64,000 bases of DNA from an unicellular cyanobacterium SU2 (GCA_002110465.1 NEED01000002.1:62001-126000); one strand, 5' to 3'; positions 37,058-46,755 are shown, counted from the stretch's first letter. Notes: a model not told the origin generated them from the sequence alone. Program-made: numbers and translations.

Positions 37058-38629
37058 ATGAAATCCACTGAAAACATACCTAAGGAATTCTCAGAGTCAG
37101 AGCCTCAGTTTGACCAAGAAAAGTCAAGAATAAGAATTGGATCTGCTCAGAAAAGCTTAAAAAAGCTTAAATTACTGAGATGGTTGGTCGCCATTGGAAT
37201 TTTAGGTGGAGGGGTCGGTATCTGGCAAATATTGACTCCTTCCTCAGTGCCAACAGCCCAAACCATCAGCCAAAGCCCACCCCCTAGACCGGTTGAAACG
37301 ACAAAATTAGCCCTGGGGACAAACAAGAGAGAGGTTAGACTATTAGGACAGATAGAAGCTGAAGGACAAGCCACCTTAAGTCCTCAAATTGACGGGACAG
37401 TTCAACAAATTTTAGTCAAAGAAGGCGATCGCGTCACCCCAGGAATGACCGTAGCCATCCTTGATGATGCAGACGCTAAAATTGCCCTAGCCCAAGCCAA
37501 AGCGAGATTAGTCCAAGAAAAAAGTAATTTAGCCAAATTACAAGTAGGAACTCGCCTGGAAATTATTGAGCAACGACAAGCCGAATTACAAGCAGCCCAA
37601 GCCAGAGAAAAAGAAGCACAAGAAAATCTTCAGAGTTTAATAGCCCTACAACCCGACTTAATTGCCCAACGTAGTGCCGAACTCGAAGCCGCCATCGCAC
37701 GGGAAAAAGAAGCATTAGATAACCTCAGAAGAATTGAAGGGTTAAGTCTAGAAGGGGCTTTGTCAGAGAGGGCATTAGTTGAAGCTAGATCGGTTGCTGA
37801 TACTGCCCGTAGTGAGCGATCGCGGGCTGAAGCTGCCCTAACAGCCCAAGAAACAGAAAGCCTTCAAGATATTGCTCAAGCCAGAACCCGTCTTGATAAT
37901 GCCAAAAGCGATCGCCTGCGTATTACGGCGGTGTTAGCAGAAGCTAAAGCAGGTCCTAGACCAGAAGAAATTGAAGCCCAAAAAGGTGTCGTCAGTGCTA
38001 CTCAAGCTGCTGTAGAACAAGCTGAATTAGCCATGAAACGCGCCAAAATTACAGCCACCTTTGGGGGAATTGTTCAATCACGGGAGGTTGATCCTGGAGA
38101 CTATGTCGAAGTCAATGATCCGATATTAACGTTAGTCAGCGATCGCTCTTTGGATATCTTTTTAGAAATTCCTGAAACCCTAAGCGGACAAGTGAGTAGA
38201 GGAATGACGGTCAATTTATTTGCCCGCGCCCTACCTAATTGGCAAAAAACAACAGAAATTACCGCAGTTATTCCCACAGCTAATACTGCTTCTCGCCGAC
38301 AATTAGTTAGAGTAACCTTAGATAATCCTCCCCAAGAATTATTACCAGGCATGGCAATTCAAGCAGATTTAATGATGCCAATAACGGATACTAATACCTT
38401 TACTGTACCGCGAGATGCTTTAACCCGACGGGGAGATAAATGGTTATTATTTACCGTTGATAATAATCAAGCCCAACAAGTAGAAGTAGAAATGGTTGGG
38501 GATTTTGGTAAAGAAGTTTTGATTACTAATCCTTTGTTAGAAAAAGGTCAATCCATTGTTATTAAAGGAGGAGATGGACTTCAAGATCAAACGACTGTAA
38601 AAGTTGTGAATAGTGTAATTGATAGTTAA
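37058..38629 (+). CDS. RND efflux periplasmic adaptor (HlyD/AcrA family)
   Basis: 523 residues. Anchor segment about 37-58 (LLRWLVAIGILGGGVGIWQI), first half of the lipoyl domain GQATLSPQIDGTVQQILVKE, a very long alpha-helical hairpin of about 170 residues (Ala/Gln/Glu repeats with two arms), second lipoyl half KITATFGGIVQSREVDPGDYV, then beta-barrel and membrane-proximal domains. It is longer than AcrA (about 400) because of the hairpin. First gene of an adaptor-DoxX-pump operon; no outer-membrane channel gene follows. Confidence 0.92.
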   Translation: MKSTENIPKEFSESEPQFDQEKSRIRIGSAQKSLKKLKLLRWLVAIGILGGGVGIWQILTPSSVPTAQTISQSPPPRPVETTKLALGTNKREVRLLGQIEAEGQATLSPQIDGTVQQILVKEGDRVTPGMTVAILDDADAKIALAQAKARLVQEKSNLAKLQVGTRLEIIEQRQAELQAAQAREKEAQENLQSLIALQPDLIAQRSAELEAAIAREKEALDNLRRIEGLSLEGALSERALVEARSVADTARSERSRAEAALTAQETESLQDIAQARTRLDNAKSDRLRITAVLAEAKAGPRPEEIEAQKGVVSATQAAVEQAELAMKRAKITATFGGIVQSREVDPGDYVEVNDPILTLVSDRSLDIFLEIPETLSGQVSRGMTVNLFARALPNWQKTTEITAVIPTANTASRRQLVRVTLDNPPQELLPGMAIQADLMMPITDTNTFTVPRDALTRRGDKWLLFTVDNNQAQQVEVEMVGDFGKEVLITNPLLEKGQSIVIKGGDGLQDQTTVKVVNSVIDS

Positions 38630-38674
38630 TAGTTAATAGTTGATAGTTAATAGTTGATAGTTGATAGTTAATTA
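38621..38674. repeat. heptamer tandem repeat (STRR type)
   Basis: TAGTTAA/TAGTTGA heptamers repeated about seven times right after and including the adaptor stop. Such short tandem repeats are common between cyanobacterial genes and may vary in copy number. Confidence 0.8.
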
Positions 38675-38710
38675 ATTTAGTCTGATCCAAAACACGAACA
38701 AATTTAGATT

Positions 38711-39193
38711 ATGCTTGATAGTCAACCGAATCTGAAAAATAGCAATTCTATCATCCTAAGAAATCAAGATATTATTGCTGCTTACACTCTACTCCGAATT
38801 GTGGTCGGTATTAATTACTTTAATCATGGAGCAACCAGAATTTTTAATATTCCTGGTTTCATTGATTCAATGGTAACAACCATGCAAGAATCTTGGATTC
38901 CTGAATTTTTAGTCAGAATTAACGCAGGGTTAGTTCCACCAGTAGAATTAATTGTTGGTGTATTAATTACCATTGGTTTTTTGACACGGGGAGCTTTAAT
39001 TGCTTGTTTTATTCTGATGATTATCCTGATGTATGGTATCACGATTATCCAAAACTGGAGCGGGGCAAGTAGCCAACTTATTTATAATATTGTTCTGTTT
39101 ATTTTATTGGCTGGACTCAACTTTAATCGAATTTCTGTAGATTATTGGTTGAAAAGTAAACGCGATCGCAATTCTAAATTAAGTAGCGGTTAA
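38711..39193 (+). CDS. DoxX-family membrane protein
   Basis: 160 residues with four membrane segments (about 25-45, 75-95, 98-118, 125-143). LLRIVVGINYFNHGATRIFN is the DoxX N-terminal signature and PPVELIVGVLITIGFLTRGA the second. DoxX proteins are linked to thiosulfate:quinone or redox functions in some bacteria, but most have no proven role. Placement between an efflux adaptor and its pump is unusual and suggests a shared transcript. Confidence 0.85.
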   Translation: MLDSQPNLKNSNSIILRNQDIIAAYTLLRIVVGINYFNHGATRIFNIPGFIDSMVTTMQESWIPEFLVRINAGLVPPVELIVGVLITIGFLTRGALIACFILMIILMYGITIIQNWSGASSQLIYNIVLFILLAGLNFNRISVDYWLKSKRDRNSKLSSG

Positions 39194-39230
39194 AAAATAA
39201 AAAAAAGGATAATTTCATTTTTAATGAAAA

Positions 39231-39357
39231 CTAGATAGCCAAAAATAAACTAAGGTTTGTAATCTTCTCTTGAGAAAAAGAAAGTTTTGCCCCATACAGG
39301 CTAAAGCCCTGACTACAAACTTTTTCATTTTAGCTTTAATTACACCTAACTTACTAG
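39231..39357 (-). repeat. MITE-like intergenic repeat, copy D (reverse orientation)
   Basis: Read on the minus strand: GTTAGGTGTAATTAAAGCTA, AAGTTTGTAGTCAGGGCTTT, GATTACAAACCTTAG and TTTTTGGCTATCTAGT, the same order as copies A to C. It fills most of the gap between doxX and the RND pump. Confidence 0.75.
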
Positions 39358-39412
39358 CAGCTAAAAAAAGAAACAGTTAATTACTAACAAGAAATAACCA
39401 AGGAATCAAGAA

Positions 39413-42400
39413 ATGAGTTTAATAAAAACAGCCGTTCGTTGGCGACATGGAACAGGGGTTTTATTTGCATTACTAGCCCTATTTGGAACCTTAGCCTTAT
39501 TTCAATTACCCCTAGAACTACAACCAGGAGGCGATCGCCCTGAAATTAGTATTACCACACCTTATCTTGGCGCAAGTCCCGCAGAAGTAGAAGATCTCGT
39601 TACCCGTCCCATCGAAGAAAGGCTAGAAGAAGTCCCAGGCATTCAGGAAATTACCAGTACCAGCAGCGCAGGGACGAGTCAAATTAATGTTGAGTTTGAC
39701 TGGGATAGAGATATTGATCGCAGTTTAATTGATGTTCTTAATAAATTGCAGCAAGTAGAAGCTTTACCAAACGAAGCCGATGAATCTAACGTAGAAGTCG
39801 TAAGCGGTAGCAGCAGCCCCATGATGTGGGTGATTTTAATTCCTAAAGAAGGTTTTACCCCCGACGACTATCACTATCGGGACTTAGTTGATGATGTAGT
39901 GGTTCCTCGCTTACGTCAGGTTCAAGGAGTAGGACAGTTTTTAATTTCTGGGGGAAGAGAAAGGGAAGTTGAGGTGATTGTTGATCCCAAAGCGTTAGCC
40001 GATCGCAACCTTACCATCGGGGATGTAGTGAATAGCCTGCGTAGCAATAACCGAGATATTCGAGGAGGTCCCTTAGTGTTGGGACGGCGAGAGTATCGGG
40101 TAAGAACCTTAAGCAGAATTAATGATGTTCAACAATTAGAAGGGTTCGTCTTGCGTCGAGATGACTCAGGAACAGTATATCTAGGAGATGTCGCCCAAGC
40201 CCGTTTTGGTCGTGCCATTCAAGACCGCGCTTTAGTCCGTAACGATGAACCTGCCGTCGGAATTGGAATTATCAGGCAAGTTGGGGGCAATGTTCCTCAA
40301 ATTTCTGCCGGAATTCGAGAAGGGTTAGCAGAACTCGAAACTCGATTTGATCGCGAAGGAGAAGGAATTACCTTTGATATTACTTACGATGAAAATGACT
40401 ATATTAATGATTCTATTTCCTTTGTCCAGGGAAATCTAATTATCGGGGCAGTGTTAGCGGCTTTAATCCTACTGCTATTCCTCGGTTCGTTAAGGACGGT
40501 GGGTGTTATTGCTATTGCTATTCCAACCACATTAATCACCGTTTTTATCGTTTTCTTTTTGTTAGGTCGTACCCTCAATGTTATTAGTTTAGCGGGGTTA
40601 GCTTTTGCGGTAGGGATGGTAGTCGATAACGCCATCGTGGTGTTAGAAAACATTTTCACCCATATGCAACAGGGAAAAACCCCCATGAAAGCGGCGATCG
40701 ACGGAACCCAGGAAGTCGGGGGGGCGATGTTGGCTTCTACCTTAACCACCGTGGCGGTTTTTGCACCGATTATTTTAGTAACCGGAGAAGCAGGTCAATT
40801 ATTCTTCGATATTGGGGTAGCCCTTTCTGCTTCTGTTTTATTCTCCCTTTTTGCTGCATTAACCTTGGTTCCCATGTTAGCGGGATTGTTTTTGAAACGA
40901 ACCGAAGCCGAACAAATGTTAGCAGAGGTGAACTATCAAGGAGGAAGTTGGTTAGAACGCAAAGTTGCTCAAACTTCTCGGACTTTCCGCATAGGACAAG
41001 GAAAATTAGAGGGTTTTCTGCTTAAAACTGTCAGGTGGTCTTTGGGACGGGGTAGGGTTAAACGTCGTTTACTTATTTTAGCCATTCCTTTGGCCTTAAT
41101 CTTTATCAGTGTTCAACTGTTACCCCCGGCGGACTATTTACCCGAAGGAAACCGCAACCTGATTTTATGGTTAGCCGAACCGTTCCCAGGAACCAGTATT
41201 CCTGAAGCCATTGAATTATCAGACGCACCCAGAAAATTTGTGAGGGAACAACCAGAAGTAATGCGAACGCTTTATGTTCATCGTCCTGGAAGACGGTTAA
41301 TTGCTGCCTTTGTTCACCCCGATCAAGCCACCGGAAATAACCTTGATGGGTTAGTTAACCGACTCCGTAGCAAAAGTCTTGAATTTCCTGGTTATCGCTT
41401 TCTTGTCCCCATCAGAATTTCTATTTTTAAAGACCCTGGAAAAGAATTTGAAGTTCAAATTATTGGAGAAAATCTAGATCAACTTAATGACGTTCAACAA
41501 CAAATTTCCCAAAAGATGAAGCAACTACCAGGCATCCAAAATGTGCGGTCTGATTTTGTGACAGGTGCGCCAGAATTACAGGTTATTCCTAACCGTGTTC
41601 GTTTAGCAGAAGCCGGGTTATCAGAATCAGAAATTGGGGCAATGGTACAGAGTGCTTTAGGTGGTTTACGAGCATCAGAATTTGTCGATGGCAAACGAGA
41701 ATTAAATGTTAGTGTTGAACTTAAAGATACTTTTGTAGAAACCCCTGAACAACTCCGCCAACTGGCAATTTATAACGGAAGAGGTCAAATATTACAATTA
41801 ACAGATGTGGCTGAAGTGGTTGAAACAACCGGCGCAAATGCCATCAATCATGTAGACTTGGAACGGTCAATTACTTTAAAAGCAAATGTTGCTAGGGAAG
41901 CTCCTTTAGGGGCATTAATTAACCAAACTGAACAACAAATTTTAGAGCCTTTAAGGGATAGTTTACCCCCTGGTGTTCGGTTAGAATTAGGGGGTTCTGC
42001 CGATGTTTTAGGGGAAACGTTGTTTCAGTTAGGAGCAACTTTTCTACTTTCTTTAGTGATTACTTATTTGTTGTTGGTTGCTTTATATCGCTCCTTTGTT
42101 TATCCTTTATTAATTATGGCAACCGTTCCTATGGGAATGACCGGAGCTTTATTAAGTTTAGTCCTTGCTAATATGATTCCTGGTGTCGTGGTTCCTTTGG
42201 ATATGATTACGGGTTTAGGATTTGTTATTCTGACCGGAGTTGTCGTTAATAATGCAATTCTTTTAGTCGATCGCGCCTTACAACTTCAAGGAGAAGGAAT
42301 GGACTATGATGCCTCTTTATATTACGCTGTGAGCGATCGCCTCCGTCCCATTTTCATGTCTGCCGGAACCAGTGTTTTAGGGATGTTACCTTTAGCCATT

Positions 42401-42619
42401 ATTCCAGGGAAAGGGGCTGAACTTTATCAAGGCTTAGGAATTGCGTTAACCGGTGGTTTGGTGCTATCAACTTTCCTAACTCCCACCGTTATTCCTGCTT
42501 TAATGGGATTATTAGAAGATGTTAAATATGGCCAAAGTCCTAAACAACAAGTAGATAAATTTCAAAAATCTCTTGATTTTGAACAAGAGAAAATCGATAA
42601 ACCAAAGATTAATCAATAA
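39413..42619 (+). CDS. RND efflux pump, AcrB/HAE1 family
   Basis: 1068-residue inner-membrane pump with 12 membrane segments and two large periplasmic loops (about 30-330 and 560-870). LPLELQPGGDRPEISITTPY starts the porter domain; TM4 reads GMVVDNAIVVLENI, TM10 GVVVNNAILLVDRA. In AcrB the proton relay uses two Asp in TM4 and a Lys in TM10; here one Asp is kept and the other two are Asn, a pattern of one HAE1 subgroup. Last gene of the adaptor-DoxX-pump unit, about 220 bases after doxX. Substrates unknown. Confidence 0.94.
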   Translation: MSLIKTAVRWRHGTGVLFALLALFGTLALFQLPLELQPGGDRPEISITTPYLGASPAEVEDLVTRPIEERLEEVPGIQEITSTSSAGTSQINVEFDWDRDIDRSLIDVLNKLQQVEALPNEADESNVEVVSGSSSPMMWVILIPKEGFTPDDYHYRDLVDDVVVPRLRQVQGVGQFLISGGREREVEVIVDPKALADRNLTIGDVVNSLRSNNRDIRGGPLVLGRREYRVRTLSRINDVQQLEGFVLRRDDSGTVYLGDVAQARFGRAIQDRALVRNDEPAVGIGIIRQVGGNVPQISAGIREGLAELETRFDREGEGITFDITYDENDYINDSISFVQGNLIIGAVLAALILLLFLGSLRTVGVIAIAIPTTLITVFIVFFLLGRTLNVISLAGLAFAVGMVVDNAIVVLENIFTHMQQGKTPMKAAIDGTQEVGGAMLASTLTTVAVFAPIILVTGEAGQLFFDIGVALSASVLFSLFAALTLVPMLAGLFLKRTEAEQMLAEVNYQGGSWLERKVAQTSRTFRIGQGKLEGFLLKTVRWSLGRGRVKRRLLILAIPLALIFISVQLLPPADYLPEGNRNLILWLAEPFPGTSIPEAIELSDAPRKFVREQPEVMRTLYVHRPGRRLIAAFVHPDQATGNNLDGLVNRLRSKSLEFPGYRFLVPIRISIFKDPGKEFEVQIIGENLDQLNDVQQQISQKMKQLPGIQNVRSDFVTGAPELQVIPNRVRLAEAGLSESEIGAMVQSALGGLRASEFVDGKRELNVSVELKDTFVETPEQLRQLAIYNGRGQILQLTDVAEVVETTGANAINHVDLERSITLKANVAREAPLGALINQTEQQILEPLRDSLPPGVRLELGGSADVLGETLFQLGATFLLSLVITYLLLVALYRSFVYPLLIMATVPMGMTGALLSLVLANMIPGVVVPLDMITGLGFVILTGVVVNNAILLVDRALQLQGEGMDYDASLYYAVSDRLRPIFMSAGTSVLGMLPLAIIPGKGAELYQGLGIALTGGLVLSTFLTPTVIPALMGLLEDVKYGQSPKQQVDKFQKSLDFEQEKIDKPKINQ

Positions 42620-42676
42620 AATACTGGAGACAAGCTTAGGAACAGGGGGGTAGGGGATAAGGTGTCAGGAAAAATT

Positions 42677-42710
42677 CCCCATTCCCGATTTCCCATTGCC
42701 CATTCCCGAC
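42677..42710. repeat. short degenerate tandem repeat CCCATTCCCGA
   Basis: CCCATTCCCGATTTCCCATT and then GCCCATTCCCGA between the convergent pump and ctpA ends; STRR-like. Confidence 0.6.
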
Positions 42711-42713
42711 CCT

Positions 42714-44135
42714 TTACTGATCAGTGACACTTTGATTCATTCTTTCCCAACGAGGGTTTTCATCCTGTACTGCTTCTCGTAAATTTTCCCAACGAAGACC
42801 TACGGGTTCAGGAGTATTGGGAACCTTAATGGGGGACGCATGACTTTTTAAAACATTAATCGCCCGTTCATATTGAGGGTCAGCATGAGTTCCCATCAAG
42901 TTAGGATCATTTCTGAGTTGTATTTGCTGCTCCATGCTTAAATCGAGATAAACATCAGGGTTAATTCCCTTATGATTAATATCCGTGCCACTAGGAGGAT
43001 AATAACGGGCAATAGTTACCGCTAATCCAGAGCCATCGGAAAGTGAATGAACTGACTGTACTGTTCCTTTCCCGTAAGTGTTGGTTCCCACCACCGTTGC
43101 TCGTCCATGTTCTTTCAAAGCTCCTGCTAGAATTTCACTAGCACTAGCTGACCTTTCATTGACTAAAATCACCAGAGGTAGATCGGTGAGTGCGGTTCCG
43201 TTAGCTGAAAAATGGCGATCGCCTCCACGACGATCAATTGTTTTGACAATTTCTCCTTTTTTCAACCAAAGACGAGCAATATCTACACTAGCGAAGAGTA
43301 ATCCCCCTGGATTTCCCCGTAGATCTAGCACATAACCCGATACTTTCTGTTCACCTAAATCTTGTATGGCCTTTCTCATTTGCTCAGCCGCATGGGAGCT
43401 AAATTCATCGAGGCGAATGTAACCCACCCGAAGTTTATCTTCTTGTTTTAGGGTATAGTCTACTGACGCAATTTCAATCTGTGCGCGAGTCAAGGTTACT
43501 TGAAACACCCCTTTATCCTTACGGGATAGCTGGAGACTCACCTGGGTTCCTAATTCTCCTTTAATTTCATCTCTGGCTTGTTCAAGACTCATTAACGCCG
43601 TTGGTTTACCGTTGATGCGAATAATGCGATCGCCCCGTTTAAGGCCTGCTTTCGCCGCCGGAGAACTTCTCACCGCTTCAACGACGTACAATTGGCTAGT
43701 GCGCTTGTCTAACGTTAACCTAACGCCTACCCCTGATAACTCTCCAGATGTTTGACTGGTGAGGGTAGCAAAATCATCAGGCGTCAGAAAACGGGTGTAA
43801 GGATCACCTAAATCCTTCAAGGTTTTTTGAATTGCTTTGTAGGCCTGTTTATGATTAGCATAATCTTGACTGAGTAATTCTTGCCGTTTTTCTAGCCAAT
43901 CAGCCCGATCAAAATCATAATCAACAAACTCATTATTAACAATTTGCCACATCTCATCGATAACTGCTTTAGGGTTATTTTCTAAAACGTCTATCTCTGA
44001 TTTAGGAGAACTCAACACAGGTGTGATCATCGATTGGAGAGTTACTGCGGCTATTGCTCCCCCCCAAATACAAAGTTGCTCAAACCAAATGGATTTTATC
44101 GAACTATTCATGGATATTTTGTCTGGATTAATCAA
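42714..44135 (-). CDS. ctpA: carboxyl-terminal processing protease (S41)
   Basis: 473 residues. Signal/anchor segment about 15-40, helical region, PDZ domain about 125-215 (LSGVGVRLTLDKRTSQLYVV, GLKRGDRIIRINGKP), then S41 protease: catalytic Ser in LVNERSASASEIL, Lys in VVGTNTYGKGTVQS. In cyanobacteria CtpA matures the D1 protein of photosystem II in the lumen; paralogues (CtpB, CtpC) exist, so the exact member is uncertain. Convergent with the pump. Confidence 0.88.
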   Translation of the reverse strand: MINPDKISMNSSIKSIWFEQLCIWGGAIAAVTLQSMITPVLSSPKSEIDVLENNPKAVIDEMWQIVNNEFVDYDFDRADWLEKRQELLSQDYANHKQAYKAIQKTLKDLGDPYTRFLTPDDFATLTSQTSGELSGVGVRLTLDKRTSQLYVVEAVRSSPAAKAGLKRGDRIIRINGKPTALMSLEQARDEIKGELGTQVSLQLSRKDKGVFQVTLTRAQIEIASVDYTLKQEDKLRVGYIRLDEFSSHAAEQMRKAIQDLGEQKVSGYVLDLRGNPGGLLFASVDIARLWLKKGEIVKTIDRRGGDRHFSANGTALTDLPLVILVNERSASASEILAGALKEHGRATVVGTNTYGKGTVQSVHSLSDGSGLAVTIARYYPPSGTDINHKGINPDVYLDLSMEQQIQLRNDPNLMGTHADPQYERAINVLKSHASPIKVPNTPEPVGLRWENLREAVQDENPRWERMNQSVTDQ

Positions 44136-44277
44136 TAATGACGATATAAAATAGTTTTGAGTGACTTAACAGAAGCAGGGCTTAGACCCAACCTTTTTTT
44201 CACCTCAGTGGCTTTCGTTTAATAACTACCATCAGATAATCAAGGCTCAGCAATGATGATCATGGCTGTTCTTGTGT

Positions 44278-44724
44278 CTACTGTAAGTCAGACTCGAAAA
44301 AATCGAGTAATATTTTTTGATGAATTTGGCCAATGGGGTGGAATTCCTCCGTTTTCGGACAATAGCATTGCCCTTGTCGAATCGTATCAAGAGGCACTAG
44401 AGCTAAATCTGCTCCTTCTTGCAGCACTAATTGCTCCATCTTAACAGTTAAAGGAGTGTAATAAAGATAGCGGATAATGTTTGATTCATGATCAATCCGA
44501 AACTCAGTCGGGTTAGCCACTTGATAGTTAATTTCTTCAAGTAGCTCTCGCTTGAGTGCTTGTTCTGGGGTTTCATCTAGCTCTAAATGGCCGCCAAATA
44601 AACCCCAATGATTAGGATAGGCAATCGTGGGAATATTATCGCGTAATTGGAGTAAAAAACTATCTCCTTGATAAATAATCGCCAAAGCAACCTTTACTGG
44701 GGAAGTCAGTTCCATAGTGACCAC
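44278..44724 (-). CDS. Nudix hydrolase
   Basis: 148 residues. The Nudix box is intact: GGHLELDETPEQALKRELLE then EINY fits GX5EX7REUXEEXGU except for the glycine before the last residue (Asn here). N-terminus MELTSPVKVALAIIYQGD carries the first strand. It hydrolyses a nucleoside diphosphate linked to another moiety; the substrate is not predictable. Upstream of it, same strand, is the OB-fold lipoprotein, 23 bases away. Confidence 0.87.
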   Translation of the reverse strand: MVTMELTSPVKVALAIIYQGDSFLLQLRDNIPTIAYPNHWGLFGGHLELDETPEQALKRELLEEINYQVANPTEFRIDHESNIIRYLYYTPLTVKMEQLVLQEGADLALVPLDTIRQGQCYCPKTEEFHPIGQIHQKILLDFFESDLQ

Positions 44725-44747
44725 AATTTACTTAGTGAGATTTAACT

Positions 44748-45269
44748 TTATTTTGAGTTACTTTTATGAGGCAGTAAGAGGTCATTAATATCCAAATCCG
44801 GTTTAGGTTTAGATTGGGTTTCAGTTTGGGGAGAAGACACCGGTTGTGCCTGCTGATTGGGGGGTTGAGGTTGAGTGTCAAGTTGTTCTACTTCTACAAT
44901 ATACAACTCTCCTAAATCTTGGTCACCAATGGAAATTGACTGATATTCCACCTGTCCTTTAATAGTGATAGCATCTCCTGGTTTGGGGAGGGTTCCATTG
45001 GTCAGAACCCAAACTGTCCCCGTCTCGTCTTGGAGTTGATAAGAACCATTATCCATAAAAGGCGCACTATCAACTACGGTTCCTTGGAGATAAATCCCGT
45101 CCTCGGTTTGAGTGTCTTGATCTGGTTGCTGATACTGGCTTAGTTGATTGATAGGTGTTACTGGTGTTTGAGCTAATCCAAGGGAATTGATTCGATTACA
45201 ACCGAGAATTCCCCCTAGAAGTAGGAACAAAAGTCCACCATGGCAAATTCTAATGTTTAAAACTTTCAT
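44748..45269 (-). CDS. OB-fold lipoprotein of unknown function
   Basis: 173 residues. Lipoprotein signal with lipobox LGGILGC (Cys24). After a Gln/Pro/Asp-rich linker, residues 60-130 look like an OB fold: YLQGTVVDSAPFMDNGSYQL, TVWVLTNGTLPKPGDAITIK and GELYIVEVEQL. The tail is Gln/Pro/Ser-rich. It resembles periplasmic OB-fold proteins of the YgiW type loosely, but I cannot name the family. Divergent from folD; possibly cotranscribed with the Nudix gene. Confidence 0.72.
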   Translation of the reverse strand: MKVLNIRICHGGLLFLLLGGILGCNRINSLGLAQTPVTPINQLSQYQQPDQDTQTEDGIYLQGTVVDSAPFMDNGSYQLQDETGTVWVLTNGTLPKPGDAITIKGQVEYQSISIGDQDLGELYIVEVEQLDTQPQPPNQQAQPVSSPQTETQSKPKPDLDINDLLLPHKSNSK

Positions 45270-45361
45270 GATGAGTGGGAGCAGCTTCGCTTAACTGAGA
45301 TATGTTAACTAATAGGACACCTTAAAATTTTTCCTAGTTCCAAATTCATCAACCATTGTCG

Positions 45362-46240
45362 ATGTCTTCTTCAACTTGTTCTGTCTTAAATGGTAAAGCC
45401 TTAGCCCAAAAAATTCAGGGTGAACTTAAAGAATCGATTCAACAACTACAACCTAAGATTGGCCGTCCCCCAGGATTAGCCGTTTTAATGGTAGGAGATG
45501 ACCCCGCTAGTGCTGTTTATGTTCGCAATAAAGAGCGGGCTTGCGCTAAAGTCGGAATTGCGTCTTTTGGTCATCATTTTCCTGCGAATACTTCTCAAGA
45601 CGAATTAGAAACCGTTATTCAACAACTCAATCTTGATCCGCGAGTGGATGGGATTTTGGTCCAGTTGCCCTTACCTGCTCATTTAGACGCGGTAGGGTTG
45701 TTATTAACCATTGACCCTGAAAAAGATGCGGACGGTCTCCATCCAATGAATTTGGGGCGGTTAGTACGCGGGGAACCAGGGTTACGCAGTTGTACCCCTG
45801 CCGGCGTAATGGGCCTGTTAGAAGAATATCAGCTTGACATAGCTGGTAAACAAGCGGTGGTAGTCGGACGAAGTATTTTAGTTGGAAAACCGTTAGGGTT
45901 GATGTTACTTGAAAAAAACGCCACAGTAACTATGGCCCATTCTCGCACCCAAGATTTAGCAAGTGTGACCCGTCAAGGGGATATTTTGGTGGCTGCGGTG
46001 GGTAAACCGGAATTTATTACCGCAGAGATGGTTAAACCTGGGGCGATCGTCATCGATGTGGGAATTAATCGTGTTGTTCGACCTGATGGAACTTCCCAAC
46101 TGGTGGGGGATGTAGATTTTAACTCTGTGGCTAATCTAGCTCAATATATTACGCCAGTTCCTGGGGGAATCGGTCCAATGACTGTGGCAATGTTATTAAG
46201 TAATACCGTATTAAGTTACCGTCAACGGGAGACAAAATGA
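45362..46240 (+). CDS. folD: methylenetetrahydrofolate dehydrogenase / cyclohydrolase
   Basis: Interconverts 5,10-methylene-, methenyl- and 10-formyl-tetrahydrofolate in one-carbon metabolism. 292 residues from ATG 45362; TTG at 45356 is in frame but less likely. Motifs: [14 protein letters not shown] with the catalytic Lys, [28 protein letters not shown], and the NADP site [17 protein letters not shown], then [14 protein letters not shown]. The stop overlaps the start of the next gene (ATGA). Confidence 0.97.
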   Translation: MSSSTCSVLNGKALAQKIQGELKESIQQLQPKIGRPPGLAVLMVGDDPASAVYVRNKERACAKVGIASFGHHFPANTSQDELETVIQQLNLDPRVDGILVQLPLPAHLDAVGLLLTIDPEKDADGLHPMNLGRLVRGEPGLRSCTPAGVMGLLEEYQLDIAGKQAVVVGRSILVGKPLGLMLLEKNATVTMAHSRTQDLASVTRQGDILVAAVGKPEFITAEMVKPGAIVIDVGINRVVRPDGTSQLVGDVDFNSVANLAQYITPVPGGIGPMTVAMLLSNTVLSYRQRETK

Positions 46241-46755
46241 GCGAATTTTCCCAAACTTATACTTGTGAGTTACCCCACGGAAAAACCTGGCGGGTTTCGG
46301 TAATTCCTGAACGAGACAATGTAGATTTTGATTTAGTCATTGAAGATCCTGGGGGTAATCTTATTGCCCAAGATGATAGTCCTAATGCTGATGCTTATTG
46401 TACCTTTACGAGTTTGGTTAGTGGGACTTATCTATTAAAGGTGACATCGGTTAAAGGAAGTTGTAAATTTGCTATTGATGTTACCCCCGTAACCATTCTT
46501 TTTTCTCGTAATTATTACCGTCATTTAGATAGTGGTTTGACGTGGAAAGTTGCGGTAATTCCAACGGCTAAGAATGTAGATTTTAATCTTTATATTGAAG
46601 ATCCTAATGGGAAAGCAATCATTCAAGATAGTAGTCCCGATCCCTCAGCAACTTGTTTGTTTACTAGCACCATTGAAGGTAACTATTGTTTTCGGGTTGA
46701 ATCTCTTAAAGGAATGAGCGATTTTGATTTTCAAATTGAGGGATTAATTGAATAA
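46237..46755 (+). CDS. two tandem PPC-like beta domains, unknown function
   Basis: 172 residues built from two copies of an 80-residue unit: [20 protein letters not shown]...[29 protein letters not shown] in the first and [40 protein letters not shown] in the second. The pattern resembles bacterial pre-peptidase C-terminal (PPC) jelly-roll domains, which bind carbohydrate or polymer outside the cell, but there is no signal peptide. ATG overlaps the folD stop, so translation is coupled. I do not know the function. Confidence 0.7.
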   Translation: MSEFSQTYTCELPHGKTWRVSVIPERDNVDFDLVIEDPGGNLIAQDDSPNADAYCTFTSLVSGTYLLKVTSVKGSCKFAIDVTPVTILFSRNYYRHLDSGLTWKVAVIPTAKNVDFNLYIEDPNGKAIIQDSSPDPSATCLFTSTIEGNYCFRVESLKGMSDFDFQIEGLIE

